Positions 32,776 through 44,857 of a DNA stretch of 64,000 bases are shown in pieces (within the stretch, counting starts at the first letter, position 1; each line of letters opens with the position of its first letter). Source of the DNA: Streptomyces sp. NBRC 110611 (GTDB lineage: Bacteria; Actinomycetota; Actinomycetes; Streptomycetales; Streptomycetaceae); the NCBI RefSeq assembly GCF_001590865.1, contig NZ_BBUY01000002.1, forward strand, positions 553,713-617,712, written 5' to 3'. The notes beneath the pieces are model-generated. The model ran no database searches. It was given only the letters and a program-made list of their open reading frames with translations, and had not been told where the DNA came from. The translations under genes and the position numbers were made by a program.

Positions 32776-33093
32776 ACCTCTGCTCCTTGTGTGCGTCTTC
32801 CAGGTGTTCCGGAGACTTTCCCCGTATTTCCAGGTGCTTTCGGGTGTTTTCCCGGGTGCGCCACAGCGTGTTGCGCACCTGCCCCAGGAACCTCGCCGAT
32901 GGTAAGCACGGACGGCTCATGCCGGGGAGACGCCCGACGACAACCCGGGGAACATGGAGGTAACGCACCACAACGGTGCGTATCGATCATGTCAACCCGG
33001 TGTGCGCGCGGCAGTGACCCGCGAGTATCGTCCTGGGCTGCAGAGTTCTGCTGCGCCCGCTCGACGTTGATCCGTCACGACCCGGAGGGCCCG
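32776..33093. other. 318-bp divergent intergenic region
   Basis: Between glpQ (minus) and the acyltransferase (plus). It contains short direct repeats of TTTCCAGGTG/CTTTCGGGTG type (32795-32860) next to the glpQ start. No further gene is visible. Confidence 0.5.
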
Positions 33094-33765
33094 TTGTCCC
33101 GCATTGTGCTGAAGGCGATTCTCGGATTCGTCATGCGTGTCCTCTACCGTCCGAAGGTCGAGGGCGCCGAGCGCATTCCGGCGACCGGGGCGGTGATCCT
33201 GGCCGGCAACCACGTCACGTTCATCGACTCGCTGTTCCTGAGTCTGATCGTCAAGCGCCCGGTGTACTTCATCGGCAAGGACGAGTACGTCACCGGCACC
33301 GGCGTCAAGGGCCGCCTGATGGCCTGGTTCTTCACCAGCGCCGGCATGATCCCGGTGGACCGTGACGGAGGTCACGGCGGGGTCGCGGCGCTGATGACCG
33401 GCCGCCGGGTCCTGGAGGAGGGCAAGGCCTTCGGCATCTACCCGGAGGGCACCCGCTCCCCCGACGGCCGGCTCTACCGCGGCCGGACCGGTATCGCCCG
33501 GCTCGCCCTGATGACCGGGGCTCCGGTCGTCCCGTTCGCCATGATCGGTACGGACAAGGTGCAGCCCGGCGGCAAGGGCCGCCCCCGTATCGCACCGGTC
33601 ACCGTCCGCTTCGGCGAGGCCCTGGACTTCTCCCGCTACGAGGGCATGGACCGCGACCGCTACGTCCTGCGGGCCGTCACCGACGAGGTGATGAGCGAGG
33701 TGATGGAGCTGTCCGGCCAGGAGTACGTCGACATCTACGCCACCAAGGCCCGGACAGCCGCCTGA
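33094..33765 (+). CDS. plsC: 1-acyl-sn-glycerol-3-phosphate acyltransferase
   Basis: 223 residues. The acyltransferase HX4D motif is NHVTFIDS (about 38-45) and the phosphate-binding motif FGIYPEGTRSPDGRLYRG (about 118). It makes phosphatidic acid from lysophosphatidic acid at the membrane. TTG start at 33094 is chosen because GGAGG stands six bases upstream and the product MSRIVLKAILGFVMRVLY begins as in homologues. Convergent with the nucleotidase gene, only 28 bp away. Confidence 0.93.
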   Translation: MSRIVLKAILGFVMRVLYRPKVEGAERIPATGAVILAGNHVTFIDSLFLSLIVKRPVYFIGKDEYVTGTGVKGRLMAWFFTSAGMIPVDRDGGHGGVAALMTGRRVLEEGKAFGIYPEGTRSPDGRLYRGRTGIARLALMTGAPVVPFAMIGTDKVQPGGKGRPRIAPVTVRFGEALDFSRYEGMDRDRYVLRAVTDEVMSEVMELSGQEYVDIYATKARTAA

Positions 33766-33793
33766 CCCCCTCGGCAACGGCCGCCTGCTCCCC

Positions 33794-35764
33794 TCAGCAG
33801 GGGACCCGGAAGCCGCCCGGCGCGCGCTGGCCCTCGGCGCCGCCGGTCCGTGCCGTCCGCAGTGCCACCTCGGGCCGGGGCACCATGCCGTTGCTGTCCT
33901 GGAGCAGTTGCTGACGCGGCATGACGGTGCCGGTGCGGGCGCCGCGCAGGCTGGCGTTCTTGACCGCCACCCGGTTCAGCTGGGCCGGCACCAGCTCCTT
34001 CGTGGCCTGGACGAAGGCGATGAAGCTCTCGTAGTCGCGGGCGTGCCGGACCGGCGCGGTGAATCCGGTGAAGGCGCTGAAACCGTCCTGGTTGATGAGG
34101 GTGTACGAGGGGGCTGCCAGGCGGTAGGGGCGTGCGAGGTCGAGCGCGGTGCCGTCGATGAGCACATCGGCGGGTTCCACTCGCCGGCCGACCGGGCCGG
34201 CCGCGTCGAAGGTGTAGCGGACGTTGCCGGAGACCGCCAGCGGGGCGAAGCCGAGGCCGCCCCCGGGGGCCGGCGCCCACTGCTCCTCCAGCGCGTCGTG
34301 GATCTGCCGGCCGGTGACGGTGACGGTCATGATCGGGTCGCCGAAGCCGACGGCGTTCCAGGCCTGGGCGAAGGTGACGGCGCCGCCCGTGGACGCGTCG
34401 TGGATCAGGTCGCCGGCGATGACCGCCTGTCCGACGCGCGGGGCGACCGCGATCACCGCGAGCTCCGCGGGACTGTCGGGGTGGTCCGCGGGGTCGTCCA
34501 TCGGCCCGGCCGGCTGCCGGCCGGCCCACAGGGCCCAGTCGGCGACGAGGTTGCCCATGGTGCTCTCCCCCCTCGCGTTGCGCTGCCGGGTGAAGGAGGC
34601 GGTCTGGGTCCCGATCCGGGTGCGGGCGCGCCGGGAGCCGTAGTCGGCCCAGTAGGCGGCGATCGACTTCAGCTCCCGGTGCGGCGCCACGTCCCGGGTG
34701 TTGGGGTGGTTGACGGAGGTGGTCAGCTCCCGGACGACGGCTCCGGTGTCCGGGTCGAGCCGCAGACTGATCTCGTTGACGAGCTGGCCGTAGCAGCCGG
34801 CCTCGACGAACGGGCGGGGTCTTCCGGCGGGGTCGGGCAGCATCATCGTGAAGGCCTTGTGCCAGTGGCCGGTGACGATGGCGTCGATGTCCGGCGAGGC
34901 GCGCAGCGCCAGTTCGTACGCCGGTCCGGAGGGGTTCTTTCCGCTGGTGAAGTCGCTGCCGGCCACCGCGCCGTCGTGCATGCTGAGCACGATCGCGTTG
35001 ACGCCGCGTGACTTCAGCTCCTTGGCGCAGCGGTTGGCGGTCTCCAGCTCGTCCACGGTGCGCAGGCCCGGCTGGTAGGAGCCGGGGAAGGACTCGCTGC
35101 CGATGGCGGTCAGATGGATGAAGCCGACCGGCAGCCGGCGGCCCCGTCCGGCGTCCACCGACACGATGTTGTAGGGCGGGAGGACGAGTTCGCCGGTCGA
35201 GTCCCACACCATGTTGGCGCTGTAGTAGGGGAATTCCGCGCCCCGGAACTGGCGGCCGGCCGAGTCCTCGAAGTCGTTGTCCCATCCGACGACGGGATAT
35301 CCGTCACCGTTCTCCATGTGCTCGGTCAGGAAGCGGACCGACTTGTCGAATTCGTGGTTGCCGGCCGAGGCGAAGTCCATGCCCATGGCGTTGAGGGCTT
35401 CGATGGTGGGTTCGTCGGCGAAGGCGGCGGCGTCGAACTCCCAGCCGGAGAAGAGGTCGCCGGGGGCGAAGAAGACCGAGTTGCGGCGGCCGTCGCGCAG
35501 CCGCTCCAGATGGGCGGCCAGATACGCGACGCCGCCGACGGTGTAGGTCTTGCCGCCGGCGCCGGTGATCTGGGAGTGGGCGCCGGGTGCGCCCTGCAGA
35601 TAGCCGTGCAGATCGGTGATGTTGAGGAGCTGGACGTCGACGTATTCGTCGGCGGTGGCGGCGTCACGGGCATGGCCCGTGGCGTAGGCGTTGCTTCCGA
35701 TGGCGCTCGTGGTGGCCAGGGCCCCTGCGGCGGTGAAGAAGGAACGTCGTCCGATGTCGCGCAC
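33794..35764 (-). CDS. extracellular 5'-nucleotidase / 2',3'-cyclic phosphodiesterase
   Basis: 656 residues. Tat signal RRSFFTAAGALATTSAIG. The calcineurin-like metallophosphatase domain (about 40-340) has NITDLHGYL, FAPGDLFSGWEF, GNHEFDKS, IVLSMHDGA and TGHWHKAF. The C-terminal 5'-nucleotidase domain (about 370-610) has GESTMGNLVADWAL, AVTFAQAWNAVGFGDPIMTV and the adenine-stacking end. It dephosphorylates extracellular nucleotides. The very C-terminus is a short Arg/Gly-rich tail ending FRVPC. No sortase signal visible. Confidence 0.92.
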   Translation of the reverse strand: MRDIGRRSFFTAAGALATTSAIGSNAYATGHARDAATADEYVDVQLLNITDLHGYLQGAPGAHSQITGAGGKTYTVGGVAYLAAHLERLRDGRRNSVFFAPGDLFSGWEFDAAAFADEPTIEALNAMGMDFASAGNHEFDKSVRFLTEHMENGDGYPVVGWDNDFEDSAGRQFRGAEFPYYSANMVWDSTGELVLPPYNIVSVDAGRGRRLPVGFIHLTAIGSESFPGSYQPGLRTVDELETANRCAKELKSRGVNAIVLSMHDGAVAGSDFTSGKNPSGPAYELALRASPDIDAIVTGHWHKAFTMMLPDPAGRPRPFVEAGCYGQLVNEISLRLDPDTGAVVRELTTSVNHPNTRDVAPHRELKSIAAYWADYGSRRARTRIGTQTASFTRQRNARGESTMGNLVADWALWAGRQPAGPMDDPADHPDSPAELAVIAVAPRVGQAVIAGDLIHDASTGGAVTFAQAWNAVGFGDPIMTVTVTGRQIHDALEEQWAPAPGGGLGFAPLAVSGNVRYTFDAAGPVGRRVEPADVLIDGTALDLARPYRLAAPSYTLINQDGFSAFTGFTAPVRHARDYESFIAFVQATKELVPAQLNRVAVKNASLRGARTGTVMPRQQLLQDSNGMVPRPEVALRTARTGGAEGQRAPGGFRVPC

Positions 35765-35881
35765 TGCGTCACTCTCCTGAGCGGGCCGTCCGTGGGGGGA
35801 CGACGGAGAGTCAAACGCGCCGCGCGGAACGGCCGGTCACCGGAGCGGGTACCGGGCGTGTACAGGCGGGGGACAGTCGCC

Positions 35882-35946
35882 CCCAGGGCGTGTCGTGTGG
35901 ATCATGGCGCTTCGCGGCCGGGGCGTTCCACAGGACACGCCCTGGG
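35882..35946. repeat. 65-bp near-perfect palindrome (MITE-like or terminator)
   Basis: Arms of 19 bp (CCCAGGGCGTGTCGTGTGG and its complement, one mismatch) flank a 27-bp centre. Long arms with a wide spacer look more like a miniature transposable element than a simple terminator, although it lies just beyond the MFS gene stop. Confidence 0.6.
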
Positions 35947-35973
35947 ACGGCGGTGCGCCCGCCGTCCGGCGTA

Positions 35974-37548
35974 TCAGCGGTACGTCGTATCGGGTGCCGG
36001 GGCCGGGCTGTGGGCCAGGGACTGACCGCGCAGCAGGAACCAGGACGCGACGGCCGCGGCGAGCAGCACCGCGGCGCCCACCCCGGCCGCGACCTCCAGG
36101 CCGGCCACGAAGGAGTCCTGAGCGGACGTCAGCAGTGCCGCGGCCCGGTCGGCGGGGAGCCCGCCGGCCGCGTCGACCGCGCCGCCGAGCGATTCGCGGG
36201 CGGCGGCCGCGGTCTGCTCGGGCACGCCGGCCGGTGTGCCGAACCCGCGGTAGATGCCGGTGACGATGGAGCCGAGCAGGGCGATGCCGAGTGCGGCGCC
36301 CAGTTCGTAGGCCGTCTCGGAGACCGCGGAGGCGGCGCCCGCCTCTTCCTTGGGCACGCTGGAGAGGATCACGTCGGCGGTGACGGTGAACGCGAAGCCG
36401 GCGCCGACCCCGACGACGAAGAGGATGACGCCGAGCGCGGCGGTGCCGGTGTCCCGGGTCAGGGTGGTGCAGCCGACGAGCGCGAGGCCGACGACGGCGA
36501 GGCCGCCGGCCACCACGAGCCGTACCGAGAGCCGGCGGGCGACCCAGCCGGCGGCCAGGCCGGCACCCACCGCGCCGATCGCGGCCGGGAGTTCGACCAG
36601 CCCGGCGTTGAGCGGCGAGCGCAGCTGCACCATCTGGAGGAACTGGGAGAGGAAGAAGACCAGACCGGACAGTCCGAGGATGGTCAGCAGGTCGGCCAGC
36701 ACCGCACCACTGAAGCCCCGGTGCTGGAAGAGCTTCATGTTCAGCAGCGGGGAGTCCAGGGTGAGCTGCCGGCGGACGAACACGGTCAGCGCCAGCACAC
36801 CGAGGACGGCGGCCGCCGCGATGTCCCAGCGGTAGCCCTCCACCGCCGCTTCCTTGATGGCGTAGACGACGCCGACGATGCCCACCAGGGCCAGCAGGAC
36901 GCTGGGGATGTCCCAGGGGCCGGGGTCCGGGTTGCGGGACTCCGGGATCACCTTGGCGCCGACGGCCACCAGCAGCGCCATCACCGGCAGGTTGATCAGG
37001 AACACCGACCCCCACCAGAAGTGCCCCAGCAGGAAGCCGCCGAGCACCGGGCCGACCGCCATACCGGCCGAGGCCATCGCGCCCCAGATGCCGATGGCCA
37101 GGCTGCGTTCCCTGGGGTCGTGGAAGAGGTTGCGGATCAGCGCGAGGGTGGACGGCATCAGCGTCGCACCGGCCACGCCCTGCAGCGCACGGGCCAGGAT
37201 CATCATCTCCGGGCTGGTGGCGTACGCGGCGAGCGCCGACATCGCGCCGAACGCGACGGAGCCCAGCAGCAGCAGCTTCTTCCGGCCGATGCGGTCGCCG
37301 AGGCCGCCCATGGCGACCAGGAGACCGGCGATGACGAAGGAGTAGATGTCACCGATCCACAGCAGCTGGGGGCCCGAGGGGCGCAGGTCCTCGCTGAGGA
37401 AGGGGGTGGCGAGGCCGAGGACGGTGGCATCGACACCGACCAGCAGGACGGCCAGGACGAGGACGGCGAGCGCGAGCCAGCGGCCCGGGCGGGGCTGGTC
37501 GTCCGCATGGGCCGCACCGGCCCGTCCCGACGCTATGGTCTCGGTCAT
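35974..37548 (-). CDS. MFS drug exporter, DHA2 (14-helix) family
   Basis: 524 residues with about 14 hydrophobic helices. Motif A is GGLGDRIGRKKLLLLG after helix 2 and motif C GAMASAGMAVGPVLGGFL in helix 5, the mark of proton-driven exporters. WIGDIYSFVIAGLLVAMG is typical of QacA/EmrB relatives. It probably exports a cationic or amphipathic drug. Its ATG overlaps the TetR stop (ATGA), so regulator and pump are translated together from the autoregulated TetR promoter. Confidence 0.93.
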   Translation of the reverse strand: MTETIASGRAGAAHADDQPRPGRWLALAVLVLAVLLVGVDATVLGLATPFLSEDLRPSGPQLLWIGDIYSFVIAGLLVAMGGLGDRIGRKKLLLLGSVAFGAMSALAAYATSPEMMILARALQGVAGATLMPSTLALIRNLFHDPRERSLAIGIWGAMASAGMAVGPVLGGFLLGHFWWGSVFLINLPVMALLVAVGAKVIPESRNPDPGPWDIPSVLLALVGIVGVVYAIKEAAVEGYRWDIAAAAVLGVLALTVFVRRQLTLDSPLLNMKLFQHRGFSGAVLADLLTILGLSGLVFFLSQFLQMVQLRSPLNAGLVELPAAIGAVGAGLAAGWVARRLSVRLVVAGGLAVVGLALVGCTTLTRDTGTAALGVILFVVGVGAGFAFTVTADVILSSVPKEEAGAASAVSETAYELGAALGIALLGSIVTGIYRGFGTPAGVPEQTAAAARESLGGAVDAAGGLPADRAAALLTSAQDSFVAGLEVAAGVGAAVLLAAAVASWFLLRGQSLAHSPAPAPDTTYR

Positions 37549-38096
37549 TTCTCCATGCTCCGTCGAACGCCGCCGAGCAGCAGCTCGGCGATCGAGTGGT
37601 TGAGGTCGTTGCGGGCGACGCGCCCTTCGTGGACGGCCCAGGCGCCGGCGCCCAGCAGGCCGTAGAGCGCTTCGGTGAGCCAGGCGGGGCTCAGGTCGAT
37701 CCGGAAGTGGCCCTCTTCCTGGCCGCGGCGGAAGAGCGCGGTGATCCGGGCGTCCAGCTCGGACCAGCCGGCGTTGATCTCGCCGCCCTCGAAGAGCTGG
37801 TTCTCGGTGAAGAGGAAGGCCAGCACGGCGGCGACCGGTCCGGACTCCTCGATCAGCCGGCGCAGCGCGTCCGGCGCGTCCCCCTCGTCCAGCCGGGCGG
37901 CGTCCATGGCCTGCCCGAACCGGGCGATCCCGTGTTGCTCCAGCGCTCTGATCAGGGCGTCCCGGCCGGCGAAGTGCCGGTGGAGGGTGGCGCGGCTGAT
38001 GCCGGCGGTCCGGGCGATCTCGTCCATCGACGCCGTCGCCCGGCGGCTGAGCAGCGCGGCGGCTTCTCTGAGCACGCGTTCACGATCCAAGGCCAT
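37545..38096 (-). CDS. TetR-family repressor of the adjacent MFS exporter
   Basis: 183 residues. The N-terminal HTH reads SMDEIARTAGISRATLHRHFAGRDAL. The C-terminal domain (about 60-183) is a helical ligand pocket of the TetR type. No ribosome site precedes the ATG; TATCCT lies seven bases upstream, so the transcript is probably leaderless. A 20-bp palindrome covers the -35 area and is the likely operator. Ligand binding would release the pump operon. Confidence 0.92.
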   Translation of the reverse strand: MALDRERVLREAAALLSRRATASMDEIARTAGISRATLHRHFAGRDALIRALEQHGIARFGQAMDAARLDEGDAPDALRRLIEESGPVAAVLAFLFTENQLFEGGEINAGWSELDARITALFRRGQEEGHFRIDLSPAWLTEALYGLLGAGAWAVHEGRVARNDLNHSIAELLLGGVRRSMEK

Positions 38097-38103
38097 GAGA
38101 CAC

Positions 38104-38134
38104 AGGATAGCGGAATGAGACGTTCATGTCTCAT
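38104..38134 (-). promoter_or_regulatory. TetR operator overlapping a leaderless promoter
   Basis: ATGAGACATGAACGTCTCAT (38115-38134 on the minus strand) is a perfect 7-bp inverted repeat with 6-bp spacer. The -10 box TATCCT (38109-38104) follows and a TGAGAC -35-like hexamer lies inside the operator. A half-site (TGAGAC) recurs at the start codon. Confidence 0.65.
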
Positions 38135-38173
38135 GCGCGACATCTGGCGCGCCCCTCGCGCCCGCTCCGCACG

Positions 38174-38214
38174 ACGGCGGCCCGCACCCGGAGAGACCGG
38201 GTACGGGCCGCCGT
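38174..38214 (-). terminator. terminator of argGH
   Basis: 18-bp stem with a single mismatch and loop AGAGA, 20 bases beyond the argH stop. Confidence 0.85.
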
Positions 38215-38234
38215 CGGATACCGCCGATGCCGGG

Positions 38235-40900
<2,666 letters not shown>

Positions 40901-40930
40901 GGGTTTCTCCTTACGATGCATGCGCTGTTC

Positions 40931-40982
40931 GGCATAAGTATGCATTCCTCCGTATGCTTCGTCAATGCAGCAGTGCATACGC
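40931..40982 (-). promoter_or_regulatory. argGH promoter with ArgR boxes
   Basis: TTGACG (40965-40960), 17 bases, CATACT (40942-40937) is the likely promoter. Three TGCAT-containing near-palindromes (TGCATACTTATGC, GCATACG, TGCACTGCTGCATT) overlap it, an AT-rich patch resembling Streptomyces ARG boxes. ArgR encoded at 43.1 kb is the likely repressor. Confidence 0.6.
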
Positions 40983-41030
40983 AGGTCGGCGACGGCTCGT
41001 CGGTGCGCAGCGGGCCCCGCACCCGACCCG

Positions 41031-41405
41031 CTACCCCTCCCCCAGCTCCTCGGCGAGCACCGCCGCATGGCTCGCCGGCACCTCCTTCGTCGCCGTCAGC
41101 AGCGTCAGCGGCCCCTCACGGGCGAGCCCCCGCAGCCGCTCCAGCGCCCGCTGCGCGGCCTCCCCCGCCAGCTCCTCGCGGTAGCGCGCCACGAACCCCT
41201 CGAACCGCTCCGCCCGATGGCCGTACCAGCGCCGCAGCTCGGTCGAGGGCGCCACGTCCTTGCACCACTCGGAGAGCCGCGCGTCCGCCTTGGCCAGACC
41301 CCGGGGCCACAGCCGGTCCACCAGCACCCGCGCCCCGTCCGCCGGCTCCGGCGGCTCGTAGACCCGGCGCACCCGGACCCCACCCCGGGACGACATTTCA
41401 CCCAT
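41031..41405 (-). CDS. DUF488 family protein
   Basis: 124 residues. [38 protein letters not shown] and [20 protein letters not shown] are the classic DUF488 signature; [10 protein letters not shown] replaces the more usual LLYAAKD. Possibly a nucleic-acid or small-molecule binding stress protein; no role is established. The start could also be ATG at 41396. Single gene between argG and tRNA-Pro. Confidence 0.88.
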   Translation of the reverse strand: MGEMSSRGGVRVRRVYEPPEPADGARVLVDRLWPRGLAKADARLSEWCKDVAPSTELRRWYGHRAERFEGFVARYREELAGEAAQRALERLRGLAREGPLTLLTATKEVPASHAAVLAEELGEG

Positions 41406-41547
41406 AAGCCCATCGAAGCATGGAAGTCCGGCCCCCGCCGGAGGCGCGAAAGGCCCCCGTGGGGGACCCGCTTTGGATTCATGGCCCCGGACAGGGTATT
41501 TTTCTTCTGCACGCCCCGGCCGGGACTTCTCCGGCTGGAACGAGCAC

Positions 41548-41621
<74 letters not shown>

Positions 41622-41631
41622 CGGTGCACAG

Positions 41632-41676
41632 AGGCCGGGGGCCTGTCTCACTCAGTGAGGCAGGCCCCCGGCCTTT
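41632..41676. terminator. bidirectional terminator between tRNA-Pro and pstS
   Basis: 21-bp stem with one G-T pair (41632-41652 with 41654-41674), minimal loop, T run after it on the plus strand. Serves tRNA-Pro and the convergent pstS. Confidence 0.9.
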
Positions 41677-41708
41677 GCCGCGTCGGAGCAGCGGGGAGTG
41701 TGCCCGCC

Positions 41709-42854
41709 TCACGACAGGCGGCCGATCTCCTCACGGACCGTGTTCACGACCTCGGCCGGGAGGGTGGCATAGCCCTGGAAGGTCAGGTTCTCCTGGCCCT
41801 TCCGGCTGGCCATGTACGTCAGGAACGCCTTGGTCGCCGGCCAGGTCGACGGCTTGTTGCCCTTGTCGCAGACGATCTCGTACGTGACGACGTCGATCGG
41901 GTAGGCGCCGGGAGCCTTGGTCGCGTAGTCCAGCTCGATGACGTGATCACGGCCGGAGCTGACGGTCTTGGCACCGGCGATCGCCTGGGACGCCGCGATC
42001 ACATTGGGGGCGACGGGGGCCGGCGCGCCGGTGTCGATGGAGACCGTGCGGATCATCCGGGCGACCGCGTACGGCAGCTCGAAGTAGCCGATCGCGCCGT
42101 CGGTCTTCTGCACCTCGGCGGCGAGGTCCGCGGAGCCCTTGGCCCCCTCACCGCCGTCGGCCGCCCACTCCTTGCTGTGCGCGTACGGCCAGGCGTCCGG
42201 GGCGGCGGTGGCGAGGTACGAGGTGAAGTTGTCCGTGGTGCCGGAGGAGTCGGAGCGGTGGAACGGCCGGATCGGCGTGTCCGGCAGCTTGGCGCCCTTG
42301 TTGAGCCGCGCGATCACCGGATCGTTCCACTTGGCGATCCGGCCGTCGAAGATCTTGGCCAGGGTCGGGGCGTCCAGGACCAGCTTGTCGACCCCGGCGA
42401 GGCGGTAGCCGACCGCGATCGGGCCGCCGACCATGGGCAGGTGGATGGCGTGGCCGCCGCCCGGGCAGACCTTCTTCGACCGGTCGACCTGGTCGGCGGT
42501 CATCGGGGAGTCCGAGCCCGCGAACGCCGTCCGGCCCGCGAGGAAGTCGTCCTGCCCCGCGCCGGAGCCGTTACCGGTGTAGCCGATCCTGGTGTCCGGG
42601 CAGGCCTCGGTGTAGTTCTTGATCCAGTCCCGCATGGCGTACTGCTGCGCCGTCGAACCGGAGCCCTTCAGAGAGCCCGGTTTGCCGCAGGCGATCCCGG
42701 CGACGGTGCGCTGCGCCGCGGCACTGGCACCGGCCGCCGGGCCCGAGCCGCCGGCGCCGCCGTCCGAGCCGCAGGCCGTCAGGGCCAGGAGGCCGGAGAG
42801 GACCGCCGCGCCGGCCGCCGCGGTGCGCGGCCCGCCCTTCCGCTGGAGTTTCAC
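41709..42854 (-). CDS. pstS: phosphate ABC transporter substrate-binding lipoprotein
   Basis: 381 residues. Lipobox LLALTAC, then a Gly/Ala linker and the periplasmic-binding fold. Phosphate ligands sit in GSGSTAQQYAMRDW, GNGSGAGQDDFLAGRTAFAGSDSPM and RPFHRSDSSGTTDNFTSYL. It traps inorganic phosphate at high affinity. GTG start with AAGGAG nine bases upstream. No pstCAB genes are nearby, so it is either a second PstS or serves a transporter encoded elsewhere. I could not find a clear PHO box upstream. Confidence 0.93.
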   Translation of the reverse strand: MKLQRKGGPRTAAAGAAVLSGLLALTACGSDGGAGGSGPAAGASAAAQRTVAGIACGKPGSLKGSGSTAQQYAMRDWIKNYTEACPDTRIGYTGNGSGAGQDDFLAGRTAFAGSDSPMTADQVDRSKKVCPGGGHAIHLPMVGGPIAVGYRLAGVDKLVLDAPTLAKIFDGRIAKWNDPVIARLNKGAKLPDTPIRPFHRSDSSGTTDNFTSYLATAAPDAWPYAHSKEWAADGGEGAKGSADLAAEVQKTDGAIGYFELPYAVARMIRTVSIDTGAPAPVAPNVIAASQAIAGAKTVSSGRDHVIELDYATKAPGAYPIDVVTYEIVCDKGNKPSTWPATKAFLTYMASRKGQENLTFQGYATLPAEVVNTVREEIGRLS

Positions 42855-42999
42855 GCTCAGGTGCTCCTTCCTGCGGGCCGGGCACGGCCGACGCAGCAGA
42901 GAGTGGTGAGACCCCCATCACTATATGCATACTTTTCGGGACAATCGGTGATCGCGAGTGGACCGGCGCGTCCCCGGCGGACGGCGCGTCCGCGTGACC

Positions 43000-43029
43000 G
43001 GCGCCCGCCTGGCCGGCGCCCGCCTGGCC
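43000..43029. repeat. 15-bp tandem duplication between argR and pstS
   Basis: GGCGCCCGCCTGGCC is present twice in direct succession, with degenerate relatives (GCCTGACCAGTGCCCG) on both sides, in the space after argR. Confidence 0.8.
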
Positions 43030-43076
43030 AGTGCCCGGGTACATCCGCCTGACCAGTGCCCGCCGGGGTCACCGCG

Positions 43077-43619
43077 TCAGTGCGACTTCTGCGCCAGCCG
43101 CAGCAGATGGTCGGCGAGCGCCTGGCCGCCCGTCGGGTCGCGGCTGATGAGCATCAGCGTGTCGTCACCGGCGATGGTGCCGAGGATGTCGTGGAGCTCG
43201 GCCTGGTCGATGGCCGAGGCCAGGAACTGGGCCGCGCCCGGGGGCGTGCGCAGGACGACCAGGTTGGCGGAGGCCTCGGCGGAGATGAGGAGTTCACCGG
43301 AGAGCCGGCGCATCCGCTCCTCCTTGGCCGACTCCCCCAGCGGCGCCCGGGGCTTGCGGTCGCCGCCCTCACTGGGCACCGCGTAGATCAGCTCACCACC
43401 GGTGTTGCGGATCTTCACGGCGCCCAGCTCGTCCAGGTCCCGGGAGAGCGTCGCCTGGGTGACGGACAGCCCGTCGTCGGCGAGCAGCTTCGCGAGCTGG
43501 CTCTGGGAACGGACCGGCAGCCGGTTGAGGATGTCCACGATCCGGCGGTGGCGGGCGGTGCGGGTCTGCGGTACGGCCGGGCCGCCGTTGTGCACCCCGT
43601 TGTCCTGCGGCTGGGTCAT
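43077..43619 (-). CDS. argR: arginine repressor
   Basis: 180 residues. The winged-helix DNA-binding domain (about 20-90) has [20 protein letters not shown] and [20 protein letters not shown]. The C-terminal arginine-binding trimerization domain (about 110-178) ends [20 protein letters not shown]. It represses arginine genes by binding ARG boxes when arginine is plentiful. Last gene of argCJBDR, eight bases after argD, so it is autoregulated through the argC promoter. Confidence 0.97.
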   Translation of the reverse strand: MTQPQDNGVHNGGPAVPQTRTARHRRIVDILNRLPVRSQSQLAKLLADDGLSVTQATLSRDLDELGAVKIRNTGGELIYAVPSEGGDRKPRAPLGESAKEERMRRLSGELLISAEASANLVVLRTPPGAAQFLASAIDQAELHDILGTIAGDDTLMLISRDPTGGQALADHLLRLAQKSH

Positions 43620-43627
43620 CTGTGTCG

Positions 43628-44857
43628 TCAGTCTCCGGATCGTTGTGCCCCGTCGGCCCTCTGCCGGGCCGCGTCGAGGACGGCGGGGAGCTTCCGGAGG
43701 AACGTATCCGCTTCCCCGTCGGAGAGGATCAGCGGCGGAGCCAGCCGGATGACGTCCGGCACGGCCGCGTTCACCAGGAGGCCCGCGTCCTGAGCCGCCT
43801 GCTGCACCCGTGGCGCGAGCGGCTCCGTCAAGACGATACCCAGGAGCAGGCCCGCACCGCGGACCTGGCCGACCAATGGGTGCCCCAGAGCCTCGATTCC
43901 GGCGCGCAGCCGCTCGCCGACCCGTCGGACGTTCGCCAGGACGCCGTCCTGCTCGATGGTCTCCAGGACGGCGAGCGCGGCGGCGCACACCACCGGGTTG
44001 CCGCTGAACGTCGAGCCGTGCGAGCCGGGGGTGAGGAGGCCGGCGGCCGGGCCGAAGGCGAGGGTGGCGCCGATGGGCAGGCCGCCGCCGAGGCCCTTGG
44101 CGAGGGTGATGACGTCCGCCTCGACGCCCTGGGCGAGGGACTCCAGCCAGTGTCCGGTCCGTCCGATGCCGGTCTGGATCTCGTCGAGGACGAGCAGGGT
44201 GCCGGTCGCTGCGGTGATCTCACGGGCGGCCCGGAGGTACCCGGGCGGCGGTACGACCACGCCGTTCTCGCCCTGGACGGGCTCCAGGATGACGAAGGCG
44301 GTGTCGGTGGTGACGGCGGCGCGGAGCGCCTCGGCGTCCCCGTACGGAACGTAGGTCACCTCGCCGGGAAGCGGGGCGAAGGGCGCCTGCTTGGCGGGCT
44401 GGCCGGTCAGCGCGAGGGCGCCCATGGTGCGGCCGTGGAAGCCGCCGGTCGTGGCGACCATGTGGGTGCGCCCGGTCAGCCGGCCGATCTTGAAGGCGGC
44501 CTCATTGGCCTCGGCGCCGGAGTTGGAGAAGTAGACCCGGCCGGGGCGTCCGCCGGCCAGCGCCAGCAGCCGCTCGGCGAGCGCGACGGTGGGCTCGGCG
44601 ATGAAGAAGTTCGAGACATGGCCGAGGGTGGCGGCCTGCTCGGAGACCGCGCGGAGCACCGCCGGGTGGGCGTGGCCGAGGGCGTTGACCGCGATCCCGC
44701 CGAGGAAGTCGAGGTACGCGTTGCCGTCGGCGTCCCACACCGTGGCGCCCGCGCCCCGGACGAGCGGGACCCGCGGGGTGCCGAAGTTGTCCATCATGAC
44801 GTCCTGCCAGCGGCCGGTGAGGGCCTTGTTGCTCACGCCGTTCGCGCCATCCGTCAT
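43628..44857 (-). CDS. argD: acetylornithine aminotransferase
   Basis: 409 residues, class III PLP aminotransferase. [56 protein letters not shown] and the PLP lysine in [19 protein letters not shown] are present. It makes N-acetylornithine from the semialdehyde and glutamate. ATG overlaps the argB stop (ATGA). Confidence 0.97.
   Translation of the reverse strand: MTDGANGVSNKALTGRWQDVMMDNFGTPRVPLVRGAGATVWDADGNAYLDFLGGIAVNALGHAHPAVLRAVSEQAATLGHVSNFFIAEPTVALAERLLALAGGRPGRVYFSNSGAEANEAAFKIGRLTGRTHMVATTGGFHGRTMGALALTGQPAKQAPFAPLPGEVTYVPYGDAEALRAAVTTDTAFVILEPVQGENGVVVPPPGYLRAAREITAATGTLLVLDEIQTGIGRTGHWLESLAQGVEADVITLAKGLGGGLPIGATLAFGPAAGLLTPGSHGSTFSGNPVVCAAALAVLETIEQDGVLANVRRVGERLRAGIEALGHPLVGQVRGAGLLLGIVLTEPLAPRVQQAAQDAGLLVNAAVPDVIRLAPPLILSDGEADTFLRKLPAVLDAARQRADGAQRSGD

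Noticed and set aside
42855..42960. PHO box upstream of pstS
   Set aside because: Only one GTCTCACC-like word is present; the direct repeats of the PhoP consensus are missing.
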